A stretch of 64,000 nt of DNA from JABMNT01 sp048262655 (GTDB lineage: Bacteria; Pseudomonadota; Alphaproteobacteria; Rhodospirillales; Casp-alpha2), in NCBI GenBank assembly GCA_048262655.1, contig JBLXEY010000002.1:372001-436000 (forward strand), written 5' to 3'. The notes under the pieces were generated by a model, which did no database searches, was not told the origin of the DNA, and saw nothing but the letters and a program-made list of their open reading frames with translations. Numbering within the stretch: position 1 is the stretch's first letter; each line of letters begins with the position of its first letter. Position numbers and translations under genes: made by a program. Of the stretch, positions 52,836 to 61,933 are shown piece by piece.

Positions 52836-53696
52836 CTAAGCGACCCAGGTTTTCAGGGTGCCAATACCCGACCATTCAATTTCCAGTCGGTCCCCCTTAT
52901 TTAGAAAACGTTGAGGAATTCTGCTGCCCCCAGATCCTTCCGGAGAGCCGGTTGAGATAATATCCCCTGGCTTCAAATGAAGGAACGTCGACACATAATT
53001 GACCAATGTTGGTATGGAAAAAATCATATTTTTTGCCTGTGTCGTCTGTACTTCTTCATCGTTTAACCGGGTTGATAAGGTCATAGAGAACGGATCGTCA
53101 ATTTCATCTGCGGTAACCATCCACGGACCGCAAGCGCTGGCTTCAAAGAAGTTCTTGCCAGCCGGAACACTGTGCTTTTGCCAATCACGAACAGAACCAT
53201 CATTCATAATCGTGTAACCGGCAATATGCTCAAAGGCGTTTTCTTTGGCAATGTTTCGCCCGCCCCGCCCGATCACCAGAACCAACTCACCTTCATAGTC
53301 AAAGCTATCGCACATGGGGGCATCGGGAAACCGGATCGGGTGATTGTGGCCAACGATAGAACCTTCAAACTTGCCGAATGTCGTTATGTGTTTGGGAGGC
53401 GGAATATCCCCCTCAACCGGATGCCGTTTAGGGTAATTGACACCAATGCAGATGACTTTCTCTGCGTCATAAAGGGGTGGCAAATAGTCAAGCGTATCAA
53501 GGTCCAGGCTGGGGCTTTTATTCGCAACTTCAGCAGTCAGCAGTTCCAGTTTATCACTTTCCAGCAGGGACTTGAGCGACGGATATATCTCTCGAAAATG
53601 GGTGTCGGGAACGATGACGCCCCCTGCCCCCTGATCGTCCACAATGGCAACACCATAAGTCGGCGCCCCGTTGTCTCGATAGCTAACGATTTTCAT
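52836..53696 (-). CDS. Fumarylacetoacetate hydrolase family protein
   Basis: 286 residues. FAH/2-oxopent-4-enoate hydratase fold with VICIGVNYPKRH, the metal ligands in FDYEGELVLVIG, GYTIMNDGSVRDWQ and a GDIISTGSPEGSGG loop. Enzymes of this family cleave or hydrate acylpyruvates in aromatic and sugar catabolism. Specific substrate unknown. It follows tpiA by 41 bases on the same strand, unusual for that region. Confidence 0.88.
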   Translation of the reverse strand: MKIVSYRDNGAPTYGVAIVDDQGAGGVIVPDTHFREIYPSLKSLLESDKLELLTAEVANKSPSLDLDTLDYLPPLYDAEKVICIGVNYPKRHPVEGDIPPPKHITTFGKFEGSIVGHNHPIRFPDAPMCDSFDYEGELVLVIGRGGRNIAKENAFEHIAGYTIMNDGSVRDWQKHSVPAGKNFFEASACGPWMVTADEIDDPFSMTLSTRLNDEEVQTTQAKNMIFSIPTLVNYVSTFLHLKPGDIISTGSPEGSGGSRIPQRFLNKGDRLEIEWSGIGTLKTWVA

Positions 53697-53737
53697 ATGT
53701 CAGAAGTCCTCCCAAAAGGCACAATGTCACGCTGCTT

Positions 53738-54502
53738 TCAAGATACAGCTTCCGCAATGGCCCAAAAATCTTTGGCATTTAAGCTCGCGCCACCAATGAG
53801 TCCGCCATCAACGTCTTCCAGCGAAATCAGATCTTTGGCGTTACCGGGTTTCATCGACCCCCCATAGAGGATCCTCATTTTCCCTGCTTCCCGATCACCC
53901 AGCGTTTTCGCCAATTCCGCCCGGATTGCAGCATGAACTTCCTGTGCCTGTTCAGGCGTTGCCACCTCTCCTGTGCCAATTGCCCATACCGGCTCATATG
54001 CGATGACAGTGTTCTTGGCTGTCGCCCCTTTTGGTAGCGATCCAAGAAGTTGTTTTTTATTGGTTGACAGGGTCCGACCCGCATTGCGCTGCTTTAGTGT
54101 TTCACCAATGCAAACGATGGCAATAAGCCCTGCCTCAATTGCCGCTTCAGCTTTGGCTTTTACCACAGCATCAGTCTCACCATGATCCGTACGGCGCTCT
54201 GAATGGCCGACGATTGCATAGGCGCATCCCATGTTTTTCAGGAGTTGCGGACTTGAATCACCGGTGTGCGCGCCCGCTGGATTTGCATGATTGTCCTGAG
54301 ACCCCATTTTGACGCCTGATCCCTTAAGAAGATCAGCCACCAAACCCAGTAAGGGTGCCGGCGGACAAACCACCATATCAAAGGCTGGTTTTTGTGTTTT
54401 GCTCATCCGTTTTGCAAGTTGCGAAGACAATTGCTTCGCATCTTTTTTAAGTCCGTTCATTTTCCAGTTACCCGCAACCAAGGGGCGTCGCTTGCTGCTC
54501 AT
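53738..54502 (-). CDS. tpiA: Triosephosphate isomerase
   Basis: 254-residue TIM-barrel enzyme interconverting dihydroxyacetone phosphate and glyceraldehyde 3-phosphate. GNWKMNG contains the catalytic Lys, VGHSERR the His and AYEPVWAIGTG the Glu. Divergent from ppiD; in relatives secG would follow it directly, but here a FAH-family gene does. Confidence 0.95.
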   Translation of the reverse strand: MSSKRRPLVAGNWKMNGLKKDAKQLSSQLAKRMSKTQKPAFDMVVCPPAPLLGLVADLLKGSGVKMGSQDNHANPAGAHTGDSSPQLLKNMGCAYAIVGHSERRTDHGETDAVVKAKAEAAIEAGLIAIVCIGETLKQRNAGRTLSTNKKQLLGSLPKGATAKNTVIAYEPVWAIGTGEVATPEQAQEVHAAIRAELAKTLGDREAGKMRILYGGSMKPGNAKDLISLEDVDGGLIGGASLNAKDFWAIAEAVS

Positions 54503-54737
54503 GAGAATTTCCCAAAGTCTAAGAATTGATCATGGGGCGTGCTTTACCATGAAACATCCGGCGCGTCTAAAGCCATCTGAATTCACTCTTAACAAATTAG
54601 TGAACCAGACACCCCGAAATCAGTGCACTCCGTGGTTGCCCGCTCCGTCAGGGTTACTTATGATGCCGCCAAAATTCATGTTCGTCCTATGGTCAGCATG
54701 ATAACAAACTTTCTGAAACACAGGTTCGGTAAACATA

Positions 54738-56645
54738 ATGATTTCTGCTCTAAGAAAACGGTCCGGCGGCATTGTCGTAAAGTCTCTTCTGGTTTTGCTG
54801 ATTATCAGCTTTGGCGCTTGGGGTATTCAAGATTGGCTAAACCCCGCCATTTCCGGAAATTCTGTCGCAACCATTGGTGAGGAAGAAGTTAGCACCCATG
54901 AGGTTCGCCGACGCGTGAATCAGGAAGTCAACCGCATGCGTCGTTTATTTGGCGATCAATTCACGGTCGAGCAGGCGATTTCCTTCGGAATTGTTGATGG
55001 TATTGTTAACGAGCAAGTCAACGAAGCGCTAATCAATCAAGGCGCAGCTAAACTGGGCGTTACCATAAGTGATAGCCTTGTTAGTCAGGATATCCGTTCC
55101 CAAGATGGGTTCAAGGGACTTGCCGGAAACTTTGATCGTCTTCGGTTTAATCAGGTGCTCGCCTCAAATGGCCTAACGGAAACGGACTATATCAACACGG
55201 TTCGCCGAAGCCTGAGCGGGCTTCAATATGCCGAAAGTTTTCAATCTGGCACACGCACACCCAAAGTTTTGCTGGATACCATTTACAAATACCGGAATGA
55301 AAAACGGACCGTACAACTCGCACAGATAGATGACAGCCGTTTCACAAACATTTCTGAACCTGATGTTAGCCAGGTCGAGGCGTTTCATAAGGACAATGCA
55401 GAAACCTTCACGGCGCCTGAATATCGCAAGGTCACTATGCTGAGCATAGACGCCAATGATTTGGCGGATGAAACGTTGGTAACCGAAGATGATATTCAAG
55501 AATATTACGATACCCATCTGGATACATTTGTGACAATTGAAAGACGCAACCTGTTACAGATTGTCATGAACGACGAAGAAACGGCTAAGGCCGCCCATAA
55601 GCAAATAATGGATGGTCGTGACTTTGCTGTTGTTGCAAAGGAAGTTGCAGGGCTGGAACCGGAAGCCCTTGATCTGGGGATGGTTACTCAAACTGACCTT
55701 CTCCCTGAGCTTGCGGATTCCGCCTTTTCACTCATGCAAGGCGTTGCTTCAGAGCCCGTCAAGAGTGCGCTCGGATGGCATTTGTTGAAAGTGACAAACA
55801 TTATTCCCGGTGGCACCAAGGCTCTGGATGAAGTGCGCGAGCAGGTAAAAATTGACGTCGCTCGGGAAAAAGCTGTCGACAGCTTGTACGAGCTGTCCAA
55901 CGCGCTCGAAGACGAACTGGGCGGTGGCGCAACTATTGAAGACGCTGCCAGGGCCATGAATCTCAAGTCCGTCTCGATCGAATCCATAGATTCAACCGGG
56001 CAGGATAATGCGGGCACACCCGTTGCCGGCGTTCCGGCAGCGCCCTCCTTCCTGCAAACAGTTTTTGCGACAGAGGAAGGGCAAGACAGCCCGTTAACGG
56101 AATCTGGACAAGAAGGATTCTTTGTTGTTCGTGTTGATCAGATCACGCCGCCAACCCTTCGCCCGCTCGACAGTATTCGCGAACAGGTGATCGCGGCCTG
56201 GAAAGCCAATCAGCAGAGCGAACAGGCAAAAGCGCTTGCTGAAAAACTGACTGCTGAAATCAATGCTGGCGGAGATTTGACTGCCATTGCAGCGGCGAAT
56301 GGCATCACCTTTTCAGAAACCGCCCCCATTACGCGTGGTGACCAAGGTGCGGAATCAGGTATGAGCCCGGCTCTGATCGCTGATGTCTTTACGCTTAATG
56401 AAAATGCCGGTGCAAATGGACGCGCTGAAAATGGATATCAAATTGCCGTTTTGAAGCAGATTTCTCCGGCGAACGCCATTGCCGACAAGCAAGCTTTAGA
56501 CACCTTGAAATCAGCTTTGACAGCGGCATTGCAAACCGATGTCACGCAACAATTGGTTCTGGCGCTGCGCGAAGATATTGGAGTTGATATCAACCGGACG
56601 ATGATCAATCAGATGTTTATCGATCAGACCCGACCCGCCTACTAA
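54738..56645 (+). CDS. ppiD: PpiD-type periplasmic folding chaperone / peptidyl-prolyl isomerase
   Basis: 635 residues. One N-terminal transmembrane helix (VVKSLLVLLIISFGAWGIQDW) and a large periplasmic part: SurA-like N-terminal chaperone domain (SGNSVATIGEEEVSTHEVRRR), a parvulin-like domain in the middle (LLPELADSAFSLMQG and SALGWHLLKVTNI), and a C-terminal helical region. PpiD associates with SecYEG and helps newly exported proteins. Precedes trpE by 30 bases. Confidence 0.9.
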   Translation: MISALRKRSGGIVVKSLLVLLIISFGAWGIQDWLNPAISGNSVATIGEEEVSTHEVRRRVNQEVNRMRRLFGDQFTVEQAISFGIVDGIVNEQVNEALINQGAAKLGVTISDSLVSQDIRSQDGFKGLAGNFDRLRFNQVLASNGLTETDYINTVRRSLSGLQYAESFQSGTRTPKVLLDTIYKYRNEKRTVQLAQIDDSRFTNISEPDVSQVEAFHKDNAETFTAPEYRKVTMLSIDANDLADETLVTEDDIQEYYDTHLDTFVTIERRNLLQIVMNDEETAKAAHKQIMDGRDFAVVAKEVAGLEPEALDLGMVTQTDLLPELADSAFSLMQGVASEPVKSALGWHLLKVTNIIPGGTKALDEVREQVKIDVAREKAVDSLYELSNALEDELGGGATIEDAARAMNLKSVSIESIDSTGQDNAGTPVAGVPAAPSFLQTVFATEEGQDSPLTESGQEGFFVVRVDQITPPTLRPLDSIREQVIAAWKANQQSEQAKALAEKLTAEINAGGDLTAIAAANGITFSETAPITRGDQGAESGMSPALIADVFTLNENAGANGRAENGYQIAVLKQISPANAIADKQALDTLKSALTAALQTDVTQQLVLALREDIGVDINRTMINQMFIDQTRPAY

Positions 56646-56675
56646 AACAGACCGCTTTTAAAAGTATCATCAGAA

Positions 56676-58199
56676 ATGAAGTCTTCACCCGACCTAAGTG
56701 ACTTTACAACCAAGTACAAAGAGCAAAAGCCCCAGATCGTCTGGACGACACTTGTTGCTGATTTAGAAACACCTGTTTCGGCAATGTTGAAAATTGCCAG
56801 ATCCCGTCCGAACAGCTTCTTGCTCGAATCGGTCGAAGGCGGTGCCATACGTGGCAGATACTCGTTTGTTGGTCTCAACCCGGATGTGATTTGGCGCTGT
56901 TTTGGTAATCGGGCTGAAATCAACAGAACAGCGCTCGAAGACGTTGATGCCTTCACCGAATGTCCGGTGAGCAATGCTTCTGGCGCTCTTGATTCCCTGC
57001 GGGCACTGGTCGCTGAAAGCCGCATCGACCTGCCCGATGGAATGCCCCCCATGGCCGCCGGTCTGGTGGGCTATATGGCTTACGACATGGTGCGCTTGGC
57101 GGAAAAACTGCCGGATGATAATCCCAATACGCTGGGCGTTCCGGACAGTATTTTTCTGCGGCCAACCGTTATTGCGGTGTTTGACGCCCTGCAGGACACC
57201 GTTACTGTCGTCACACCGGTTTGGGATACAAAAGAAAGTGACGCAGAAACGGCATATGCGGCTGCTTTGGGACGAATACGGAACGTGGTTGCTGATTTTG
57301 ATAGACCACTGCCTCCCCGCGCTGATCAGGATCTTGAGCAGCTCGATATGCCCGAGCCGAAATCCAATTGCACACGCGAACAATTTCATTCAATGGTCAG
57401 CCGTGCGGTCGACTATATCAAAGCCGGGGACGCCTTTCAGGTGGTACCGTCACAACGCTTCAGCCTGCCTTTCAAGCTGCCACCGTTTGCCCTCTACCGG
57501 TCATTACGCCGCTTGAACCCGTCACCCTTTCTGTTCTTTCTTGATTTCGGTGCATTCTCAGTTGTCGGGTCCAGCCCGGAAATACTGGTTCGGGTCAGGA
57601 ACGGTGATATTACCTTGCGGCCTTTGGCTGGCACCCGAAAGCGTGGTGCAAATGCCGAGGAAGACCGTCAATTGTCAGAAGAGTTGTTGTCTGACCCTAA
57701 AGAACGCGCAGAGCATCTGATGCTGCTGGATCTTGGCCGGAATGATGTCGGACGGGTCGCAAAAATTGGCACGGTCAAACCGACGGAACAATTTATCGTA
57801 GAGTATTATTCACACGTCATGCACATCGCATCGAACGTTGAAGGCAAACTGGACGACGAAAAGTATGATGCCATTGATGCGTTGCTGGCTGGTTTCCCTG
57901 CAGGAACTGTATCAGGTGCCCCCAAGGTCCGCGCCATGGAAATCATTGATGAGTTGGAACCGGAACGCCGTGGCGTCTATGCCGGCTGCATTGGTTATTT
58001 TGGCGCCGATGGAGATATGGATACCTGCATTGCGTTGCGCACTGCCGTCGTTAAGGATGAGACGGTCTATATTCAAGCGGGCGGCGGCGTCGTTGCGGAC
58101 AGCGACCCGGAATTTGAATACCAGGAATCGGTAAACAAAGCCCAGGCCTTGATCCGTGCCGCAAACGAAGCCGTTCGGTTTGCCGTTGAAGGCGAATAG
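56676..58199 (+). CDS. trpE: Anthranilate synthase component I
   Basis: 507 residues, chorismate-binding. The N-terminal LLESVEGG motif forms the tryptophan feedback site; RPLAGTRKRG, the LDLGRNDVGRV block, SHVMHIASNVEG and FPAGTVSGAPKVRAMEIID build the active site. It follows ppiD by 30 bases and converges on ridA with a five-base gap. trpG, trpD and trpC, which normally follow in relatives, are absent. Confidence 0.95.
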   Translation: MKSSPDLSDFTTKYKEQKPQIVWTTLVADLETPVSAMLKIARSRPNSFLLESVEGGAIRGRYSFVGLNPDVIWRCFGNRAEINRTALEDVDAFTECPVSNASGALDSLRALVAESRIDLPDGMPPMAAGLVGYMAYDMVRLAEKLPDDNPNTLGVPDSIFLRPTVIAVFDALQDTVTVVTPVWDTKESDAETAYAAALGRIRNVVADFDRPLPPRADQDLEQLDMPEPKSNCTREQFHSMVSRAVDYIKAGDAFQVVPSQRFSLPFKLPPFALYRSLRRLNPSPFLFFLDFGAFSVVGSSPEILVRVRNGDITLRPLAGTRKRGANAEEDRQLSEELLSDPKERAEHLMLLDLGRNDVGRVAKIGTVKPTEQFIVEYYSHVMHIASNVEGKLDDEKYDAIDALLAGFPAGTVSGAPKVRAMEIIDELEPERRGVYAGCIGYFGADGDMDTCIALRTAVVKDETVYIQAGGGVVADSDPEFEYQESVNKAQALIRAANEAVRFAVEGE

Positions 58200-58204
58200 T
58201 TACC

Positions 58205-58555
58205 TTAATCGACGGCTGCGGTAACCATCATTTCAACGTACCATCCGGGATGCGCCATGCGAGCTTCGACACAAGCCCGTGCTGGTGCATTTCCAGGTGA
58301 TACCCAAGCATCCCATACGGCATTCATCTCATCGAATTTCCGCATATCATCAACCCAAATCTGAGCTGATAGCAGCTTCGATTTATCCGTTCCGGCAAGG
58401 GCCAGAAACTCATCGATTTTCGCCAAAGTCTGTTTGGTCTGGTCCGCCATTGAGTCATAATGATTATCGCCGACTTGCCCTGACAGATAGGCAACACCGC
58501 CATGAACAACAACTTTTGACATCCGCTGGTTTGTATTGTGTCTGGTGATCGTCAT
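58205..58555 (-). CDS. RidA/YjgF/RutC-family protein
   Basis: 116-residue RidA-family protein. The conserved Arg and Glu region ARACVEARM and VVHGGVAYLSGQVG are present; the enamine/imine hydrolase Arg is kept. Members hydrolyse reactive 2-aminoacrylate; related subgroups serve pyrimidine catabolism. Directly downstream of the deacetylase gene, with a four-base gap. Confidence 0.88.
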   Translation of the reverse strand: MTITRHNTNQRMSKVVVHGGVAYLSGQVGDNHYDSMADQTKQTLAKIDEFLALAGTDKSKLLSAQIWVDDMRKFDEMNAVWDAWVSPGNAPARACVEARMAHPGWYVEMMVTAAVD

Positions 58556-58559
58556 TTTA

Positions 58560-59906
58560 TTAATTCGCTTCCTTAGTTTGTGAATGAGTTGATGCAGTCT
58601 CGGGCATAGACGCCAGTTTTATCAAGGCAGAAATGGGTACAAGCTGAAAGCCCTCCTCTTCGATTGAAGCCAACCAAGGTTCCAGTGCCTTTATCGTCGC
58701 ATCACGGGGATGTCCAATCGCCACTGCATATCCTTGCTTTCGGGCCAACCGCTTGACCTGCTCAAGTCGATCTCTGATTTTGTCGATGTTGTCGATATGA
58801 TCCAGAAAAATATTCCGTGCGATGAACGGAACGCCAATCTGATGCGCGGCAAGTTGACCTTTTGTGGAACCAGACGTCACCGAATCCAGGAAAACCAACT
58901 CTCGCTTTCGAAGCTCCGTCATTACCGTTTTCATACCATCCAGATTTGACGTGAACCTTGATCCCATATGATTATTGATTCCCACATAACCTTCGAACTG
59001 TTCCAGCCCCCAATTTAAGGCCGCCCGTATTTCTTCCGCTGGTACGCCGCTTAACAGCACGTTTGGTCCGGGGTCTACATCGTCGCTAGACGGCTCCATG
59101 GGGACATGCAGCAACAGCTCATGCCCTGCCAATCTGGCAGCCTGTGTTTGCTCTTTCAGGCGTTTGGCATAGGTTAAATAGGACAACGTCAGCGGCCCGT
59201 GCAGCTCCGTCGTAATCCGCGTCCTTCGCTGGTCGACCCCCATATCATCAATGACAATCGCGATCTTTGGCTTGTCTGTGAGCTGCACCTCCAACGCGTT
59301 CTTTTGCCACCCCATTAAAAGGTCAGGCGCCGCAGAATCGGGCCGCTTTAACTCCTCCGTCTTTATGTCTGATGGTTCCGGGTGGTGGGCAACCTCGGGG
59401 TGGGTTGCATTATTCTCGTAATATTTATCGGCCAAAACCTCAGCCGCTGTTTCAGGGCTTGCCTCCGCGGCTTCTTCCGAAGTGGCTTCTTGGGGGCCCG
59501 CCGATCCCGCCGGTTGTGTTATGTCAGCTGTAGGCGGCGACAATTGAGGAGACAAATTATCGACGCGTGGCGGTACAGTAAGCGCTGGCAACTTGACGAT
59601 TTCTTTTGGTAGGGCCTCTTCATAGGCACGGGCTGTTTCATCCCCCGCATGGCTCTCTGGCAAAACAGTTTTCGCCTGATCTTCAACGATGCTTTGTTCC
59701 GATACGGTCTCCGTTTTGCGGGCATCTGGAGCCGCTTTTTGGGCTTCCATAACCGCAGGTGGATTGCTGGTCGCTGGCGTGTCTTTTTTAAACACAAATC
59801 CCATGCCATAGCCGATCCCAACCCCGGCGAGCGCCAGAACGACCAAAATGGCCTGGCGAACGGGATTAGGTTTCAGCTTTGATGACTTTAGCTTCTTTTT
59901 TGGCAC
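58560..59906 (-). CDS. Divergent polysaccharide deacetylase family protein
   Basis: About 448 residues. A basic N-terminus and one transmembrane helix (AILVVLALAGVGIGYGMGFVF) anchor it; a Pro/Glu/Ala-rich disordered spacer of about 150 residues follows, then the deacetylase fold: PKIAIVIDDMGVDQ with the DD motif, HELLLHVPMEP, NNHMGSRFTSN, and VAIGHPRDATI. Family acts on periplasmic polysaccharide, exact substrate unknown. The start is ambiguous: GTG at 59921 or 59906; the second has GGTGAGG at suitable spacing. Confidence 0.85.
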   Translation of the reverse strand: MPKKKLKSSKLKPNPVRQAILVVLALAGVGIGYGMGFVFKKDTPATSNPPAVMEAQKAAPDARKTETVSEQSIVEDQAKTVLPESHAGDETARAYEEALPKEIVKLPALTVPPRVDNLSPQLSPPTADITQPAGSAGPQEATSEEAAEASPETAAEVLADKYYENNATHPEVAHHPEPSDIKTEELKRPDSAAPDLLMGWQKNALEVQLTDKPKIAIVIDDMGVDQRRTRITTELHGPLTLSYLTYAKRLKEQTQAARLAGHELLLHVPMEPSSDDVDPGPNVLLSGVPAEEIRAALNWGLEQFEGYVGINNHMGSRFTSNLDGMKTVMTELRKRELVFLDSVTSGSTKGQLAAHQIGVPFIARNIFLDHIDNIDKIRDRLEQVKRLARKQGYAVAIGHPRDATIKALEPWLASIEEEGFQLVPISALIKLASMPETASTHSQTKEAN

Positions 59907-59980
59907 TAATGGGTTCCTCACCCTGTATCCGTGGCGGGGACTTCATCTTTTGCATCTCCCCACCTTAAAAGAAAAGCCTT

Positions 59981-61219
59981 TTAAGCAAGTTTGCGGCGAG
60001 ATTTGAGCTGCCCGACAAGCAGCCACACGGCAATTGACATGTTCAGAAGATTCCAGGCAATGCCATTTAGAAACGCCGCTTTATAAGAACCTGTCAGATC
60101 ATAGATTTCGCCCGACATCCATCCGCCCAAGGCCATCCCCACGACGGTAGCCATTAAAACCAGGCTGACACGTGCGCCCGCTTCTTTGGCAGGCAAGTAC
60201 TCGCGCACAATCAACGCATAGCTTGGCACAATCCCGCCTTGCGCAAGGCCGAAGAATGCCGAGACAATATAAAGCGATGTGAGACCATCAAACGGGATAT
60301 AAAACAACAACGCCAGGCACTGCAAAACAGACCCCAGAATGAGCGTTCCAACACCACCGATTTTGTCACCAATCATGCCGGAGACCAAACGACTGACAAT
60401 GCCAAAACCAAGCATGAGCGAGAGCATCTCGGCGCCTCGCGCGACGCCGAACCCCAAATCACCACAGTAGGCAACGATATGCACCTGCGGCATCGACATG
60501 GCGACGCAACACGCAATGCCGGCAATCACAAGTATGATTTGCAGGGTCCGTGGTGAGACATTGAGTTTGAAGCGTTCAGCGCTCGGATTTCCGCCATTTG
60601 ACATCTCATCCAAATTAGGACGGCGCCGTAACAGCATGGCTAAGGGCGCCATCGTCACAAGACACAAGACACCGATCAACATATAAGATGTTCGCCAGCC
60701 GTATTGTTCAATGCCATAGGTCAGAATTGGGGGCCAAAGAGTGCCGGACAAATAGTTGCCGCTGGCAACAACAGCAATTGCGATGCCGCGTCTTTTGAGA
60801 AACCAGTGGGTGATGTCTGCCACCAGGGGGGCAAATGATGCGGAGCTTCCCAGCATGCCGATAAACAGTGCCTGTGCGATAATGAATTGCCAAAGGCTGG
60901 TCGCGTTGCCGGCCGCCACATAGCCGATAAACATCATGACGGAGCTCATCATTAACGGGATAAACACGCCGCGTTTATCTGCCAGTCTCCCCATGTAAAT
61001 GCCGCCGAGGGCAAAGCCAATCATCGTCGCCGTATAGGGCAAGGAGGCACCGCCTCTATCGACGCCGAACTCTGCCTCTATCGTTGGCAAAACAACGACC
61101 ACAGACCACAAGCCAACACCACCAATCGTACTGAGGGCCAGTGAAATCGCCAGCCGCCACCAGGAATAGGCACTATCGGGTTCATCCTCGATCATCGACG
61201 GGTCAACAGTATCTGGCAT
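59981..61219 (-). CDS. Major facilitator superfamily transporter
   Basis: 412 residues with twelve predicted helices. LPTIEAEFGVDRGGASLPYTATMIGF and GRLADKRGV (the MFS loop 2-3 signature) in the N half, GDKIGGVGTL repeated in the C half. Resembles monocarboxylate/oxalate-formate type MFS carriers (GGASLPYTA, ASFAPL, WFLKRRG). I start at ATG 61219 (MPDTVDPSM); the frame opens at 61273. It is divergent, 135 bases apart, from an HD-domain oxygenase-like gene, which hints at a shared substrate. Confidence 0.85.
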   Translation of the reverse strand: MPDTVDPSMIEDEPDSAYSWWRLAISLALSTIGGVGLWSVVVVLPTIEAEFGVDRGGASLPYTATMIGFALGGIYMGRLADKRGVFIPLMMSSVMMFIGYVAAGNATSLWQFIIAQALFIGMLGSSASFAPLVADITHWFLKRRGIAIAVVASGNYLSGTLWPPILTYGIEQYGWRTSYMLIGVLCLVTMAPLAMLLRRRPNLDEMSNGGNPSAERFKLNVSPRTLQIILVIAGIACCVAMSMPQVHIVAYCGDLGFGVARGAEMLSLMLGFGIVSRLVSGMIGDKIGGVGTLILGSVLQCLALLFYIPFDGLTSLYIVSAFFGLAQGGIVPSYALIVREYLPAKEAGARVSLVLMATVVGMALGGWMSGEIYDLTGSYKAAFLNGIAWNLLNMSIAVWLLVGQLKSRRKLA

Positions 61220-61354
61220 CTTGAGATTTTTCTTCGTGCTGAATTGCTTTGATAGTAATACTCTTGACCGCATCCGCGGTCAAAGCCCGGTCTATACAAA
61301 ACGAAAGTTATTTTGTTAGGAAACAATAAAGTTCAAATCGGGGAGGAAATTCTG

Positions 61355-61933
61355 GTGGCACAAGACAAGGTATCATTTACATCGTTGCTGAACGCGTCTG
61401 CTGAAGACATTCAAATGCTGGCAAGAAATGAAGCTGAAATTCAGGTTCAGGAAAACGCAGACCGGGTCTTGGACCACCTGCGCGAAATGGATGGCGCCAA
61501 CGCCGGTTTTCAGATCGACCGCTTGCAACACTCACTTCAAACAGCAACGCGCGCCTATCAGGTTGATCCTGAAGATGATGAAATGATCGTCTGCGCACTG
61601 GTTCACGACATTGGTGAATTGATGGCGCCAGTTGATCACCCAGTTTTCGCGGCTTCCATCGTCCGACCCTATGTTTCACCGGAAAATACGTGGATGGTTC
61701 AAATGCACGGTATCTTTCAGGGGTATTATTATTGGCGGCATTTGGGGCGCGACGACCAGGGACGCGAACAGTATCGTGGACACCCTGCATTCGAACGCAC
61801 GATCCATTTTTGCGAAAATTATGATGGCCCGGCCTTTGACCCTAACTATGAAACCATGCCTCTTGAAGCATTTGAGCCATACGTAAGGCGCATTTTTAGC
61901 CGCAAGGCGACATTTTATGCGCCACAAGGCTAG
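61355..61933 (+). CDS. HD-domain protein, candidate mixed-valent di-iron oxygenase
   Basis: 192 residues from GTG 61355, chosen because GGAGG lies eight bases upstream; the frame opens further 5' at 61313 without a ribosome site. The metal ligand pattern H-HD-H-H-D is visible: His59 (LQHSLQT), His84-Asp85 (LVHDIGE), His95 (DHPVF), His118 (MHGIFQG) and Asp157 or Asp162 (ENYDGPAFDP). This matches myo-inositol oxygenase and PhnZ/TmpB in order and rough spacing, rather than a plain phosphohydrolase. The PhnZ residues Tyr24 and Glu27 are not conserved. Substrate unknown. Its stop overlaps an EamA gene by four bases. Confidence 0.7.
   Translation: MAQDKVSFTSLLNASAEDIQMLARNEAEIQVQENADRVLDHLREMDGANAGFQIDRLQHSLQTATRAYQVDPEDDEMIVCALVHDIGELMAPVDHPVFAASIVRPYVSPENTWMVQMHGIFQGYYYWRHLGRDDQGREQYRGHPAFERTIHFCENYDGPAFDPNYETMPLEAFEPYVRRIFSRKATFYAPQG

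Noticed and set aside
52817..52836. Small GGCGCA/TGCGCC hairpin at the FAH gene stop
   Set aside because: Six-base stem with no T-run beside a much stronger terminator; probably incidental.
56763..57389. 208-codon minus-strand frame
   Set aside because: Antisense of trpE, which carries all expected motifs.
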